Shown piece by piece: positions 49,209-60,040 of a stretch of 64,000 nucleotides of DNA. A program made the translations under genes and the position numbers. A model generated the notes under the pieces. That model was not told the DNA's origin. It did no database searches and worked only from the letters and a program-made list of their open reading frames with translations. The DNA is from JANNRA01 sp031401035 (GTDB taxonomy: Bacteria; Desulfobacterota; Binatia; HRBIN30; CADEER01): the NCBI GenBank assembly GCA_031401035.1, contig JANNRA010000103.1, positions 1-64,000 on the forward strand, written 5' to 3'. The first letter of the stretch is position 1; each line of letters starts with the position of its first letter.

Positions 49209-50192
49209 TCAGCCGACGCAGCCGTTCAGGGCCGCGTTGACGCCGGCGATCAGCTCGTTGATTTCGACGGCGCCGCTGGCGTTGGTATCGAACGACGCAC
49301 ACACGCCGACGTTGGCGCTGCCGAGCGCGATGCTGACGCCGGTGATCAGCTCGTTGATGGCGATCTCGCCGTTGCCGTTGCAATCGCCGCTGCAGCGGCC
49401 GAGCGTCGGCGGCGGACCGATGGTGCGCGTCGCCGTCGGCGGCGCGGTGGGCGGCAGCGTCGGCGTCGCGGCACCGGAGGTGGCGGTCGGCGTCGGCGTG
49501 TCGCCGCTCGCCGCGCCCGGCTCGCAGAAGCCGCGTAGTTCATCGCCGATCGCGATCTGACCGCAGCGGCTCTCCGGCATGCATGGATCGAAGCCCTCGC
49601 AGGCCTGGCCCTGGTTGGCCGGCTCGCACCGGTTTGTCTGCTGATTGCAGCGCTCGCAGTCGGGGAAGCAGCGCGAGGCGCTGTTGTCGCAGCGCCCGGT
49701 CTGCGGGTTGCAGGCGCCGCGGCAGCCGCTGGTCTCCGGACACTCGAGCGGCTCGGGCAGGCAGAGCGCGAATGCGGGTCCGCCGGGGAAGGTGGGGAAG
49801 ATTCTGCAGGCGCCCTGCAGACAGGGCCCGAGCTCGGAGGTGTCGCAGGCCATACCGTCGTCGGCCGGGTCGCCGCTGCACTGCGGCGGGACGCCCGGGA
49901 TCGGGAACGGCGTGATCGACTGGCAGGTGCCGCAGCCGCCGCCGCAGGGCGTGTCGTTCGCGGCCGGGTCGCCGGTGCAGAAGCCCTCCTCGTCGCAGCG
50001 GTCGTTGACCGTGCACTCGTTGAAGTCGTCGCACCCGCCCCCGGATGCCGGCGTGCCCATGCACCCCTCGGCGGTGCACATGTCGTTGCGCGTGCAGGCA
50101 TCGAAGTCATCGCACTGCTGCGCGCCCACCGGCGCCGCCACTGCCAGCGCCACGCCCATGGCGGCCAGCCCGAACCATTGCTTGAATCGCAT
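49209..50192 (-). CDS. Secreted Cys-rich protein with C-terminal dockerin-like repeats
   Basis: The 327-residue protein has a signal peptide ('GLAAMGVALAVAAPVGAQQ') and several Cys-rich EGF-like modules ('CDDFDACTRNDMCTAEGCMG', 'CTVNDRCDEEGFCTGDP'). A Thr/Pro linker follows, then two dockerin-like repeats ('GDCNGNGEIAINEL' and 'DTNASGAVEINELIAGVNAAL'). AGGAGG lies 7 bp before the ATG. It is exported and probably surface-bound or secreted. The repeat order is reversed relative to the protein at 18.0 kb, where the repeats are N-terminal. Confidence 0.78.
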   Translation of the reverse strand: MRFKQWFGLAAMGVALAVAAPVGAQQCDDFDACTRNDMCTAEGCMGTPASGGGCDDFNECTVNDRCDEEGFCTGDPAANDTPCGGGCGTCQSITPFPIPGVPPQCSGDPADDGMACDTSELGPCLQGACRIFPTFPGGPAFALCLPEPLECPETSGCRGACNPQTGRCDNSASRCFPDCERCNQQTNRCEPANQGQACEGFDPCMPESRCGQIAIGDELRGFCEPGAASGDTPTPTATSGAATPTLPPTAPPTATRTIGPPPTLGRCSGDCNGNGEIAINELITGVSIALGSANVGVCASFDTNASGAVEINELIAGVNAALNGCVG

Positions 50193-50313
50193 GACGATCC
50201 CTCCTGCGGTCGCCGTGTCACTGATTGCCGTGAGCGTCAAGACGGTCGCGCACCGGCGTCCCCGACGCGCCACCGCGCATTGCGTCGGCGCCGCGGAGCG
50301 ATCAGACAGGGGC

Positions 50314-50952
50314 GTGCGCTGGACTGCTCTCCTGCTGGCCCTGCTCGCCGTTCCCGCCATGGCCCGCGACCAGGCGCGCGGCACGGCGGGGCGGTTCGAT
50401 TACTACGTCCTCAGCCTCTCCTGGTCGCCGCAACACTGCGCCGGGCCGGCCGGCGAACGCGATGGCCTGCAGTGCGCCGGTCCGCGCCGCTACGCCTTCG
50501 TGCTGCACGGTCTGTGGCCGCAATACGAACGCGGCTTTCCGCGCGCCTGCGGCGGTGCCGGTCGGCTGTCGCCGGCGCTGGTCGAGGGCATGCTCGACGT
50601 CATGCCGAGTCCGGCATTGGTACGGCACGAATGGGCCACGCACGGCACCTGCAGTGGGCTGGCGGCGCCCGTCTACTTCGACACCGCCCGCCGTGCGTTC
50701 ACGGCGGTGACGATTCCGGAGCGCTTCCGCGCTCCGGTGCGTGAGGTGTACGCGGCGCCGCGCGCGGTCGAGCGCGACTTCCTGCGCGCCAACCCGTCGC
50801 TGACGGCGGCCGGTGTCGCGGTACTGTGCACGGGCCGCTATCTGCAGGAGGTGCGCGTCTGCCTCGACCGCGCCCTGCGCCCGCGCGCCTGCGGCGCCGA
50901 TGTGCGCGACCGCTGCCGCGGCGACGAGATCATCGTTCGGCCGCTGCGCTGA
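50314..50952 (+). CDS. Secreted RNase T2-family ribonuclease
   Basis: The 212-residue protein has a signal peptide ('WTALLLALLAVPAMARD') and both catalytic segments: 'FVLHGLWPQYERGFP' (CAS I, His) and 'RHEWATHGTCSG' (CAS II, Glu/His). RNase T2 cleaves RNA through a 2',3'-cyclic intermediate. 'YVLSLSWSPQHC' is the usual N-terminal strand. The GTG at 50314 gives the compact signal peptide. It is probably a periplasmic or extracellular scavenger. Confidence 0.9.
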   Translation: MRWTALLLALLAVPAMARDQARGTAGRFDYYVLSLSWSPQHCAGPAGERDGLQCAGPRRYAFVLHGLWPQYERGFPRACGGAGRLSPALVEGMLDVMPSPALVRHEWATHGTCSGLAAPVYFDTARRAFTAVTIPERFRAPVREVYAAPRAVERDFLRANPSLTAAGVAVLCTGRYLQEVRVCLDRALRPRACGADVRDRCRGDEIIVRPLR

Positions 50953-50972
50953 CGCGGCCGCTGCGCTGAGGC

Positions 50973-52130
50973 TCAGCGGAGCTCGGTCGGCAGGACGCGG
51001 CGGACGCGGCCGCGGGCGTCGGCGTCGAGGGCGGTCCAGGCGGCGCGCAGGTCGCGCCAGACGCGCACCTGGAAGGTCTTGGCGACGGCGCGAAACGGCG
51101 TGCCGAGCAGCGTGCCGTCGTAGAGGGCGCGGCCGTGGTCGAAGGCCCATTCGTTGAAGCGCGCCTCGCCGGCGGCGCGCAGGCGTTCGTAGGCCGCCTC
51201 ATTCTGCGCCATCAGCGGCACGAAGGCGCGGTCGACGAGTTCGAGCAGCGGCCGCAGACGGTCCGAGAGCACCAGCGCGCCACGGCTGGCGGCGTGGCCG
51301 TCGTCGCGCACGCGGCATAGCCAGCGAAAGGTCATCGGGGCGACGCGGCGCATGTCCTCCGCCGCCGTCGGGTCCTTCAGGTTCATGCCCAGCTGGCCGT
51401 AGAGGCTGGCGTCGGCCAGCGTGCAGCGCTCGCCGACCAGGAACGGCTGCGCCGCCAGCAGCGGCTCGACCGTCGCGAGCAGTGTCGCGCGCAGGTCGTC
51501 GAGCAGCGCGTGCGTGGGCGGAAAGCCGGCACGGGCGGGCGGCGTCAGCTCGGGCGGCAGGTTGGGCAGGGCGAGATCGGCCGGGGCGACGCTGAACAGG
51601 TAGGGCAGGCGGCGCACCTGGCGGCGGGCGAAGCGGCGCGCCATCAGGGCCTGCCCACCGGGCGGCAGCAGCGCCGCGAACTCGCGCCCGAGGCGCGCGC
51701 CGGCGTCGTTGGTGGCGGCCGAGGTGACCCAGCGCGCATGGTGGACGAGGTACAGGCCGAGCTCGTCGAAGGCCTCGTCGAGGAGCCGCACGACGAAAGC
51801 CAGGGCCGGATCCTCGGGGACCAGGGGACCGGCCGCCGGTGGGTGGACGCGATCGAGCCAGAGCGCCAGCGCGCTGGAGTCGTAGAGCACGCGCCGCTCG
51901 TCGACGAGCAGGAACGGGACGAGCGGGTACTCGTCGAGCGGGTCGGCCGCCGGCCAGCGCTCGATCGAGCGGCGCCGCTTGCCGCGTTCGATCAGGTAGA
52001 GGGCGTGCAGATTCTCCCAGCGGCCGCCCTGCTCGGGCAGCAGGCGATGCGGCAGCGCCGCGGCGGCGAGCAGGGCGCGCAGCTTGAGGGTGTACGGCGA
52101 GAGCTCGGAGCCCCAGACAGCCAGGCGCAC
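50973..52130 (-). CDS. Glutathione S-transferase-like protein
   Basis: The ~385-residue protein starts with a thioredoxin-fold region 'LAVWGSELSPYTLKLRALLAAAALPH' in part, with Ser-Pro-Tyr in place of the CxxC site. It continues 'EYPLVPFLLVDERRVLYDSSALALWLD' in part (glutathione site) and a long helical C-terminal domain ('FLVGERCTLADASLYGQLG'). It is longer than ordinary GSTs; about 130 residues follow the core. GTG at 52130 is assumed. It stands 8 bp after a cupin gene on the same strand. Confidence 0.75.
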   Translation of the reverse strand: MRLAVWGSELSPYTLKLRALLAAAALPHRLLPEQGGRWENLHALYLIERGKRRRSIERWPAADPLDEYPLVPFLLVDERRVLYDSSALALWLDRVHPPAAGPLVPEDPALAFVVRLLDEAFDELGLYLVHHARWVTSAATNDAGARLGREFAALLPPGGQALMARRFARRQVRRLPYLFSVAPADLALPNLPPELTPPARAGFPPTHALLDDLRATLLATVEPLLAAQPFLVGERCTLADASLYGQLGMNLKDPTAAEDMRRVAPMTFRWLCRVRDDGHAASRGALVLSDRLRPLLELVDRAFVPLMAQNEAAYERLRAAGEARFNEWAFDHGRALYDGTLLGTPFRAVAKTFQVRVWRDLRAAWTALDADARGRVRRVLPTELR

Positions 52131-52138
52131 GGGTGGAC

Positions 52139-52447
52139 TCAGCGCCGCCGCTCGCCGACCAGATAGGTTGCGCCGCCGCTGCCGGGGCGGGCGGTGTGCA
52201 CGGTCCCCTTCGGTAGCAGCAGGCGATCGCCGGGGCCGAGGTGGACGGTGTGGCCGCGCGCGCCGAAAGCCATCGCGCCGGCGAGCAGCCAGATGCACTC
52301 GTCGAGATCGTGATGATGCGGCTGGTACTCGGCGTCGGCGGGGTCGCTCCACTTCCACACGTCGTAGCCGTCCGCATGCAGCGCCGCGCGCAGGTCCGCC
52401 TCGTCGATGGCGCCACCCGGCCAGGGGATGTGGGCGATGCCGGTCAT
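52139..52447 (-). CDS. Small cupin-domain protein
   Basis: The 102-residue protein is one cupin barrel with the metal-binding motif 'YQPHHHDLDECIWLLAGAMAF' in part (His-His-His...Glu) and 'LGPGDRLLLPKGTVHTARP' (C-terminal His). It probably binds a metal ion. The substrate is unknown; such cupins often act in detoxification or as dioxygenases. It forms a short operon with the GST-like gene. Confidence 0.8.
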   Translation of the reverse strand: MTGIAHIPWPGGAIDEADLRAALHADGYDVWKWSDPADAEYQPHHHDLDECIWLLAGAMAFGARGHTVHLGPGDRLLLPKGTVHTARPGSGGATYLVGERRR

Positions 52448-52511
52448 CGCGCCGGGCGTGGCGGCGGGCCTGGCGCCGGGCGCGGCGGCGCCGCGCCGTT
52501 CGCCGCGCCGC

Positions 52512-54149
<1,638 letters not shown>

Positions 54150-54150
54150 C

Positions 54151-56208
54151 CTATCCCTTCAACTGCGCCTTGGCGGCGGCGACGACCGCGGCGGGCTCGA
54201 AGCCGAACTTCTTCTGCACGTCCTTGGCCGGCGCCGAGGCGCCGAAGGTGCGCATGCCGATGACGGCGCCGGTGAGGCCGGTGTACTGGGCCCAGCCGAG
54301 TGGCGAGGCCTGTTCGACGGCGACGCGGGCGGTGATCGTCGGCGGCAGGACGCGGTCGCGGTAGGCCTGCGGTTGGCGTTCGAACAGCTCCCACGACGGC
54401 ATGCTGACGACGCGCGCGCGGATGCCGTCCTTGGCCAGCGTCTCCTGGGCGGCGAGGCACAGGCTGACCTCGCTGCCGGTGGCGAGCAGCAGCACCTCGG
54501 GCGCGCCGCCGGGGGCGTCGAGGAGGACATAGGCGCCCTGCGCGAGGCCGCTCGCCGGAGCAACCTTGGTGCGGTCCAGGGTCGGCAGGTTCTGCCGCGA
54601 CAGCACCAGCATCACCGGCTCGTGCGTCATCGGCATGATGACCCGCCACGCCTCGGCGACCTCGTTGGCGTCGCAGGGCCGCAGCGTCACCAGGCCGGGG
54701 ATGGCGCGCAGCGAGGCGAGCTGCTCGATCGGTTGATGCGTCGGGCCGTCCTCGCCGACGCCGATCGAGTCGTGCGTGAAGATGAACACCACCGGCAGCT
54801 CCATGAAGGCGGCGAGCCGAATCGACGGGCGGCAGTAGTCCGTGAAGATGAAGAACCCGGCGCCGAAGGGGCGCACCTTGCTGAGCGCCATGCCGTTGAG
54901 CGCCGCCGCCATGCCGTGCTCGCGGATGCCGAAGTGGAAGTTGCGGCCGTCGTAGTGGCCGGCCTCGAACGTGCCGGCGCCAGCGAAGGTGAGATGCGTT
55001 TTCGTCGACGGCGCCAGATCGGCGGCGCCGCCGATCAGCCACGGCACGCGCTGGGCCACGGCGTTGAGCACCTTGGCGTTGGACTCGCGGCTGGCGAGGC
55101 CCTTGGCGTCGGCGGGGAAGGTCGGAATGTCGGTGTCCCAGCCGCTCGGCAGCTGGCGCCGTTGCATCTGCTCGAGCTGCTCGGCGAGCTGCGGAAACTG
55201 CTTCGCATAGGCGGCGAACTGCGTCTCCCAGGCGGCGCGGAACTGGGCGCCGCGGGCGCCGATGCCGGCGCTGAAGTGCTCGCGCACGCCGTCCGGGACG
55301 AGGAACTGCGCATCCTCGGGCCAGCCGTAGCGCCGCTTGGCGCCGCGGATCTCCTCGGCGCCGAGCGGTTCGCCATGCGCCTCCTTGGTGTCCTGCCTGG
55401 TCGGCGCGCCGAAGGCGATGTGGCTGTCGACGACGATCAGCGTCGGCCGGTCGTCGGTGTGGCGGAAGTGCTCGAGGGCGCGCGCCATCAGGCCGGTGTC
55501 GTTGGCGTCGCCGACCCGCGTCACGTTCCAGCCGTAGCCCATGAAGCGCGCCGCGACGTCGTCGCTGCAGGCCAGGGCGGTACTGCCCTCGATGGTGATG
55601 CGGTTGCTGTCGAAGATCCAGCACAGGTTGGCGAGGCGCAGGTGGCCGGCGAGCGACGCCGCCTCGTGGCTGATGCCCTCCATCAGGCAGCCGTCACCGC
55701 ACAGGGCATACACGTCGAAGTCGAACAGCGTGAAGCCGGGGCGGTTGAAGTACTGGGCCATCCACTGGCCGGCGATGGCCATGCCGACGCTGTTGCCGAG
55801 GCCCTGGCCGAGCGGCCCGGTGGTGGTCTCGACCCCGGACGTCCAGCGGTACTCCGGGTGGCCGGCGCACTTCGAGCCGAGTTGGCGGAAGCGTTTGATG
55901 TCGTCGAGCGTCACCGCCGGCTGGTCGAGTACCGCGTACGCGGCATCGACCGCCTGGACGCCGGTCAGGTGCAGCAGGCCGTAGAGCAACATCGACGCGT
56001 GCCCGTTCGACAGCACGAAGCGGTCGCGGTTGGGCCAGATCGGGTCGGCCGGATCGAAGCGCAGGAACTGCTGCCACAGCGTGTACGCGACCGGCGCCAT
56101 CGCCATCGGCGTACCCGGGTGACCGGAGTTGGCCTGCTGGACGGCGTCCATCGCCAGCGTCCGAATGGTGTTAATGCACAGTTGGTCGAGGTCCTGTTGC
56201 GCTGCCAT
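54151..56208 (-). CDS. tkt: Transketolase
   Basis: The 685-residue enzyme moves two-carbon units in the pentose-phosphate or Calvin pathway using thiamine diphosphate. Markers are 'ANSGHPGTPMAMAPVAYTLW', the cofactor motif 'LCGDGCLMEGISHEAASLAGHL' in part, 'FDSNRITIEG' and 'THDSIGVGEDGPTHQPIEQLA' (active-site His and Glu region). It is first in an operon with pgi. Purine or pyrimidine ring contacts look intact, and the length matches bacterial transketolases. Confidence 0.96.
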   Translation of the reverse strand: MAAQQDLDQLCINTIRTLAMDAVQQANSGHPGTPMAMAPVAYTLWQQFLRFDPADPIWPNRDRFVLSNGHASMLLYGLLHLTGVQAVDAAYAVLDQPAVTLDDIKRFRQLGSKCAGHPEYRWTSGVETTTGPLGQGLGNSVGMAIAGQWMAQYFNRPGFTLFDFDVYALCGDGCLMEGISHEAASLAGHLRLANLCWIFDSNRITIEGSTALACSDDVAARFMGYGWNVTRVGDANDTGLMARALEHFRHTDDRPTLIVVDSHIAFGAPTRQDTKEAHGEPLGAEEIRGAKRRYGWPEDAQFLVPDGVREHFSAGIGARGAQFRAAWETQFAAYAKQFPQLAEQLEQMQRRQLPSGWDTDIPTFPADAKGLASRESNAKVLNAVAQRVPWLIGGAADLAPSTKTHLTFAGAGTFEAGHYDGRNFHFGIREHGMAAALNGMALSKVRPFGAGFFIFTDYCRPSIRLAAFMELPVVFIFTHDSIGVGEDGPTHQPIEQLASLRAIPGLVTLRPCDANEVAEAWRVIMPMTHEPVMLVLSRQNLPTLDRTKVAPASGLAQGAYVLLDAPGGAPEVLLLATGSEVSLCLAAQETLAKDGIRARVVSMPSWELFERQPQAYRDRVLPPTITARVAVEQASPLGWAQYTGLTGAVIGMRTFGASAPAKDVQKKFGFEPAAVVAAAKAQLKG

Positions 56209-56378
56209 GCCACTCCTTCCGCTCAGTCGCGGCGCACTCTACTGGTTGCGCGGCCGCCAGGGAATGGCGGCCGGGGGGACAGCGCCGTTGTTCACGAGGC
56301 GCCCGGCCCGCGCCGCCGTCCCATGGCCACGTCCGTTGATTGCCAGTCCGGCGCCGCGCGGCATGCTACATCCGTCGC

Positions 56379-57818
56379 GTGTCGCTCGACCCCACCACCT
56401 GCTACCGCGCCCTGCTGGCGCGCGACCCGCGCTTCGACGGACGCTTCTTCGTCGCCGTGCGCACGACCGGGATCTTCTGCCGCCCGGTCTGTCCGGCGCG
56501 CACGCCGAAGCGCGAGAACATCGAGTTCTATGCCTGCGCGGCGGCGGCGGCGCAGGCCGGCTTCCGCGCCTGCAAGCGCTGCCGCCCGGAGACCTCGCCC
56601 GGGACGCCCGCCTGGCTCGGCAGCTCGGCGCTGGTGTCGCGCGCCCTGCGCCTCATCCGCGCCGGCGAGCTCGACGACGACGGCAGCGTCGAACCGCTGG
56701 CGGCCCGTCTCGGCGTCGGCGCGCGCCAGTTGCGGCGCCTGTTCGATCAGCACCTCGGCGCCTCGCCCGCGGCCGTGGCCGGGGCGCAGCGCCTGCAGTC
56801 GGCGCGGGCGCTCATCGACCAGACCGATCTGGCGATGGTCGAGATCGCGGCGGCGGCGGGGTACCGCAGCATCCGGCAGTTCAATCACGCCGTAAAGGAT
56901 GCGTTCGGGGCGGCCCCGCGCGATCTGCGCCGCGCGCGCGGCACGGAGTCGGTCACCGGACTGACGCTGCGCCTTCCCTACCGCCCACCGCTCGACTGGC
57001 CGGCGCTGCTGGCGTTCCTGGCGGCACGTGCGACGCCGGGGGTCGAGGTGGTGGCGGACGGCACCTACCGTCGCAGCGTGCACCTCGGCGACCGCGTCGC
57101 GGCGATCGAGGTCGCCGCCCTGGCCGACCGGCCGGCGCTGCTGCTGCGCCTGCCGCCATGCAGCGCCGCGACCCTCGTCGCCGCCGCCGAGCGGGCCCGT
57201 CGCGTCTTCGATCTCGGCGCCGATCCGCTGCAGATCGCCGCCCAGTTGCGCGGCGACGCGCGTCTGCGACCGCTCGTGCGCCGGCACGCGGGCCTGCGCG
57301 TGCCCGGCGCCTGGGATCCGTTCGAGATCGCCGTCCGCGCCGTTGTCGGGCAGCAGGTGACGGTGCGCGGCGCGACGACGCTGATGGGCCGGCTGGTGGC
57401 GCGCTGCGGCGCCCCGGCGGCGCTCGGCGGCGGGCTGACGCACGCCTTCCCGACGCCCGTGGCGCTGGCGGAGGCCGATCTCACCGGCATCGGCATGCCG
57501 AGGGCGCGCGTCGCGGCGCTGCAGGGGCTGGCCCGGGCCGTGGCTGGCGGCGCGCTCAGGCTCGACGCGGCGCGCGGCCTCGACGACGCGGTGGCGCGCC
57601 TGCGCGCCCTGCCCGGCATCGGCGAATGGACGGCGCAGTACATCGCCATGCGCGGTCTCGGCGAGCCGGATGCCTTTCCGCACGGCGATCTCGGTCTGCG
57701 CGTCGCGCTCGGCAACGGCGCCGGGCCGGTGAGCGCGGCACGGCTCGCCGCCGCCGCCGAAGCATGGCGCCCCTGGCGCGCCTACGCGGCGCTGTTGTTG
57801 TGGCAGGGCCTGCAGTGA
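56379..57818 (+). CDS. alkA: Ada-AlkA type DNA-3-methyladenine glycosylase II
   Basis: The 479-residue three-part protein has an Ada-type zinc domain (about 1-70) with 'GIFCRPVCPARTP' and 'FRACKRCRPE'. An AraC helix-turn-helix follows (about 90-175; 'LAARLGVGARQLRRLFDQHLGASP' in part), then an AlkA N-domain and a helix-hairpin-helix glycosylase ending 'LPGIGEWTAQYIAMRGLGEPDAFPHGDLGLR' in part, with the catalytic Asp. It excises alkylated bases and may also activate transcription after methylation. The GTG at 56379 gives the family start. ogt follows 65 bp downstream. Confidence 0.93.
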   Translation: MSLDPTTCYRALLARDPRFDGRFFVAVRTTGIFCRPVCPARTPKRENIEFYACAAAAAQAGFRACKRCRPETSPGTPAWLGSSALVSRALRLIRAGELDDDGSVEPLAARLGVGARQLRRLFDQHLGASPAAVAGAQRLQSARALIDQTDLAMVEIAAAAGYRSIRQFNHAVKDAFGAAPRDLRRARGTESVTGLTLRLPYRPPLDWPALLAFLAARATPGVEVVADGTYRRSVHLGDRVAAIEVAALADRPALLLRLPPCSAATLVAAAERARRVFDLGADPLQIAAQLRGDARLRPLVRRHAGLRVPGAWDPFEIAVRAVVGQQVTVRGATTLMGRLVARCGAPAALGGGLTHAFPTPVALAEADLTGIGMPRARVAALQGLARAVAGGALRLDAARGLDDAVARLRALPGIGEWTAQYIAMRGLGEPDAFPHGDLGLRVALGNGAGPVSAARLAAAAEAWRPWRAYAALLLWQGLQ

Positions 57819-57823
57819 ACTCC

Positions 57824-57866
57824 CCATGCTGGGACCGTGGGCGTCTCGCCCGCGGTCCCAGCATGG
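57824..57866. repeat. 19-bp-stem palindrome between alkA and ogt
   Basis: The left arm 57824-57842 and right arm 57848-57866 pair over 19 bp with a single mismatch (a possible G-U pair) around a 5-base loop. It is six bases after the alkA stop and 17 bp before the ogt ATG. It lacks a T-run, so it may act as an attenuator, an mRNA-stabilising stem, or a REP-type repeat. I recall similar GCTGGGACCG palindromes between genes in other genomes. Confidence 0.85.
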
Positions 57867-57883
57867 CAACTTTGGAGGTAACG

Positions 57884-58384
57884 ATGGAGACTGAGATCTG
57901 CACCCTCACCTCGCCGCTCGGTGAGGTCACCGCGGCGTTGCGGGACGGAGCGCTCTGCGCCTTCGGCTTCAGCGAGCACTGGGCGCGCATCGAGCGCGGC
58001 CTGCGGCGGCGCTGCGGTGCGTTCACCACCCGCGCCGGCGACTCCGCCCCCCTGCAGGGCGCTCTCGACGCCTACTTCGCCGGCGATCTGGCGGCCTTCG
58101 ATGCCATCCCCGTCGACCCCGGCGGTACCGCCTTTCAGCGCGCCGTCTGGACGGCGTTGCGGCGCATCTCGCCCGGCGCGACGACCACCTACGGCGCGCT
58201 GGCGCGTGCCATCGACCACCCCACCGCGGTGCGCGCCGTCGGCGCCGCCAACGGCGCCAACCCGCTGTGGCTGGTGATCCCCTGCCACCGCGCCATCGGC
58301 GCCGGCGGCGCCCTCACCGGCTATGCCGGTGGCCTCGAGCGCAAGCGCTGGCTGCTGCAGCACGAGGGCGCGCTGCGCGCCTGA
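57884..58384 (+). CDS. ogt: O6-methylguanine-DNA methyltransferase
   Basis: The 166-residue suicide enzyme removes alkyl groups from O6-guanine. The acceptor Cys is in 'LWLVIPCHRAIGAGG', preceded by 'AVGAANGANP' and 'GTAFQRAVWTALRRISPG' (DNA-binding helix region). GGAGG lies 5 bp before the ATG. It is in an alkylation-repair pair with alkA, and the intervening palindrome may tune its expression. Confidence 0.95.
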   Translation: METEICTLTSPLGEVTAALRDGALCAFGFSEHWARIERGLRRRCGAFTTRAGDSAPLQGALDAYFAGDLAAFDAIPVDPGGTAFQRAVWTALRRISPGATTTYGALARAIDHPTAVRAVGAANGANPLWLVIPCHRAIGAGGALTGYAGGLERKRWLLQHEGALRA

Positions 58385-58415
58385 GTCTGCTAGACGCGCC
58401 GGGGGAGGGACCGAT

Positions 58416-59534
58416 ATGGCGACGAACTGGCACCGCATCGGTGCGCGCGAGGAATTGCTGGCGCGCGTGCCCTGCACGCTACGTCTCGAGGGAGCCAGCC
58501 TGGCGCTGTTCCACTATCAGGGCGCCTTTCGCGCCATCGGCGCGGCCTGCAACCACAAGGGCGGTCCGCTCGCCGAGGGGCGCCTGCGCGACGAGTACGT
58601 CGTCTGCCCGTGGCACGGTTGGGAGTACAGCGTCCTCACCGGCCAGGGCCCGGCAGGCTACGACGAGGAGCAGGTGCCGGTGTATACGGTCGAGGAGCGT
58701 GCCGACGGCGTCTACGTCGCCACCCCGGCAGCCTCGCCGCGCAAGCTGATCAAGCACAAGCCGTCGCATCTGCTCGCCGAACACGCCAAGCCGCCGGGTG
58801 CGCCGCCACGCGTGCTCGGCCTGTCGACCACCGGCATGGATGCGGCCAACCCGCGCTTCTCGACGTCCGACGTGTTGCTGGAACACGCCCTGGCGCACAT
58901 CGCCGCGACGCGCGGCGCCGAGACGCGCTGCATCCGCCTGCGCGAGCTCGAGTTCCGCCACTGCGAGGGCAACTATTCCAAGGCCGCGCGCGCCTGTACC
59001 TGGCCCTGCGCCATCACCGAGCGCGATCCCACGGATCAGCTGACGCCGGTCTACGAGGGCCTCGTGCACTGGGCCGACGTGCTGCTGGTCGGCACGCCGA
59101 TCCGCTGGGGCAACGCCTCGTCGCTGTACTACAAGATGGCGGAGCGCCTGAACTGTATTCAGAACCAGGTGACCATCGCCGACCGCGTCCTGATCAACAA
59201 CAAGGTCGCGGCCTTCGTCATCACCGGCGGCCAGGACAACATCCAGGCGGTGGCGGGACAGCTGCTGACCTTCTGGGGCGAGCTCGGTTTCGCCATGCCG
59301 CCGTTTCCGTTCATCGCCCATTCGCGCGGCTGGGACGCCGAGGACATGCAGCGCAACGTCCGCCAGGTGAAGGCCAGCGAGGCCCTGCGCAGCGCCGCGG
59401 CCGAGCTCGTCGAACGGGCCCTCGACACCTGGCTGATGATGGACGCGCGGCGTGCCGCCGAACCCCCCACGGCGCGGCGCATGACGCGCGGCGGCCGCAA
59501 GGCGCAGCGCATCGGCGACCCGGTGCCGGAATGA
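58416..59534 (+). CDS. Rieske ferredoxin fused to a flavodoxin-like NAD(P)H-FMN reductase
   Basis: The 372-residue fusion has an N-terminal Rieske domain (about 1-100) with C-x-H in 'AACNHKGGPLAEG' and C-x2-H in 'VVCPWHGWEYSV', binding a [2Fe-2S] cluster. After a linker (about 105-130) comes a flavodoxin-fold domain ('RVLGLSTTGMDAANPRFSTSDVLLEHAL' in part; 'DVLLVGTPIRWGNASSLYYKMAERL'). It could pass electrons from NAD(P)H through FMN to the cluster. 'CEGNYSKAARACTWPCAIT' adds three further Cys. GGGAGGGA precedes the ATG. Confidence 0.82.
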   Translation: MATNWHRIGAREELLARVPCTLRLEGASLALFHYQGAFRAIGAACNHKGGPLAEGRLRDEYVVCPWHGWEYSVLTGQGPAGYDEEQVPVYTVEERADGVYVATPAASPRKLIKHKPSHLLAEHAKPPGAPPRVLGLSTTGMDAANPRFSTSDVLLEHALAHIAATRGAETRCIRLRELEFRHCEGNYSKAARACTWPCAITERDPTDQLTPVYEGLVHWADVLLVGTPIRWGNASSLYYKMAERLNCIQNQVTIADRVLINNKVAAFVITGGQDNIQAVAGQLLTFWGELGFAMPPFPFIAHSRGWDAEDMQRNVRQVKASEALRSAAAELVERALDTWLMMDARRAAEPPTARRMTRGGRKAQRIGDPVPE

Positions 59535-59583
59535 CCCGCGACACCGCCGCCGTCCGGCCGCATCACAGCGGTGGAGGGTTCAG

Positions 59584-60012
59584 ATGACGGAACGCATGCG
59601 CCTCGCCAAGGCCTACGAAGCGGCGCTCTTCGCCGGCCGCGTGGACGAGGTCGGCCGCCTCCTCACCGACGACGTCGTCTACTGGGTGGCCGGCGCGCCG
59701 CCGCTCGGCGGCGAATGGCGCGGCCGCGACGCGGTGCTGCGCGCCTTCACCGACCGCGAGTTTGGCCTCGGCGCGGCCAAGTGGGGCTCCGAGGAGGTCT
59801 GGCGCGACTGGTTCGACGCCGACGATCGCGTCATCGTCGAAATTCGCGAGCGCAGTTGGCTGCGCGGCGCGCCCGACGACGTCATGGACCAGCGCACCTG
59901 CGTCGTCATCCATTTCCGCGGCGATCGCATCTGCGGGCTGCGCGACTATACGGACGCGCAGGTCTACGCGGCGTTCCGCGGCCGCCACCCCGAGTTGCCG
60001 AAGTTCCGCTGA
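59584..60012 (+). CDS. NTF2-fold/SnoaL-like protein
   Basis: The 142-residue NTF2-like protein is 'AYEAALFAGRVDEVGRLLTDDVVYWV', then 'WRGRDAVLRAFTDREFGL' and 'VVIHFRGDRICGLRDYTD'. It probably forms a small hydrophobic pocket with isomerase, cyclase or hydrolase potential. It lies 49 bp after the Rieske fusion on the same strand and may be cotranscribed. Confidence 0.78.
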   Translation: MTERMRLAKAYEAALFAGRVDEVGRLLTDDVVYWVAGAPPLGGEWRGRDAVLRAFTDREFGLGAAKWGSEEVWRDWFDADDRVIVEIRERSWLRGAPDDVMDQRTCVVIHFRGDRICGLRDYTDAQVYAAFRGRHPELPKFR

Positions 60013-60040
60013 GGAGCGCACTGCGCGCCGGCGATATCCG

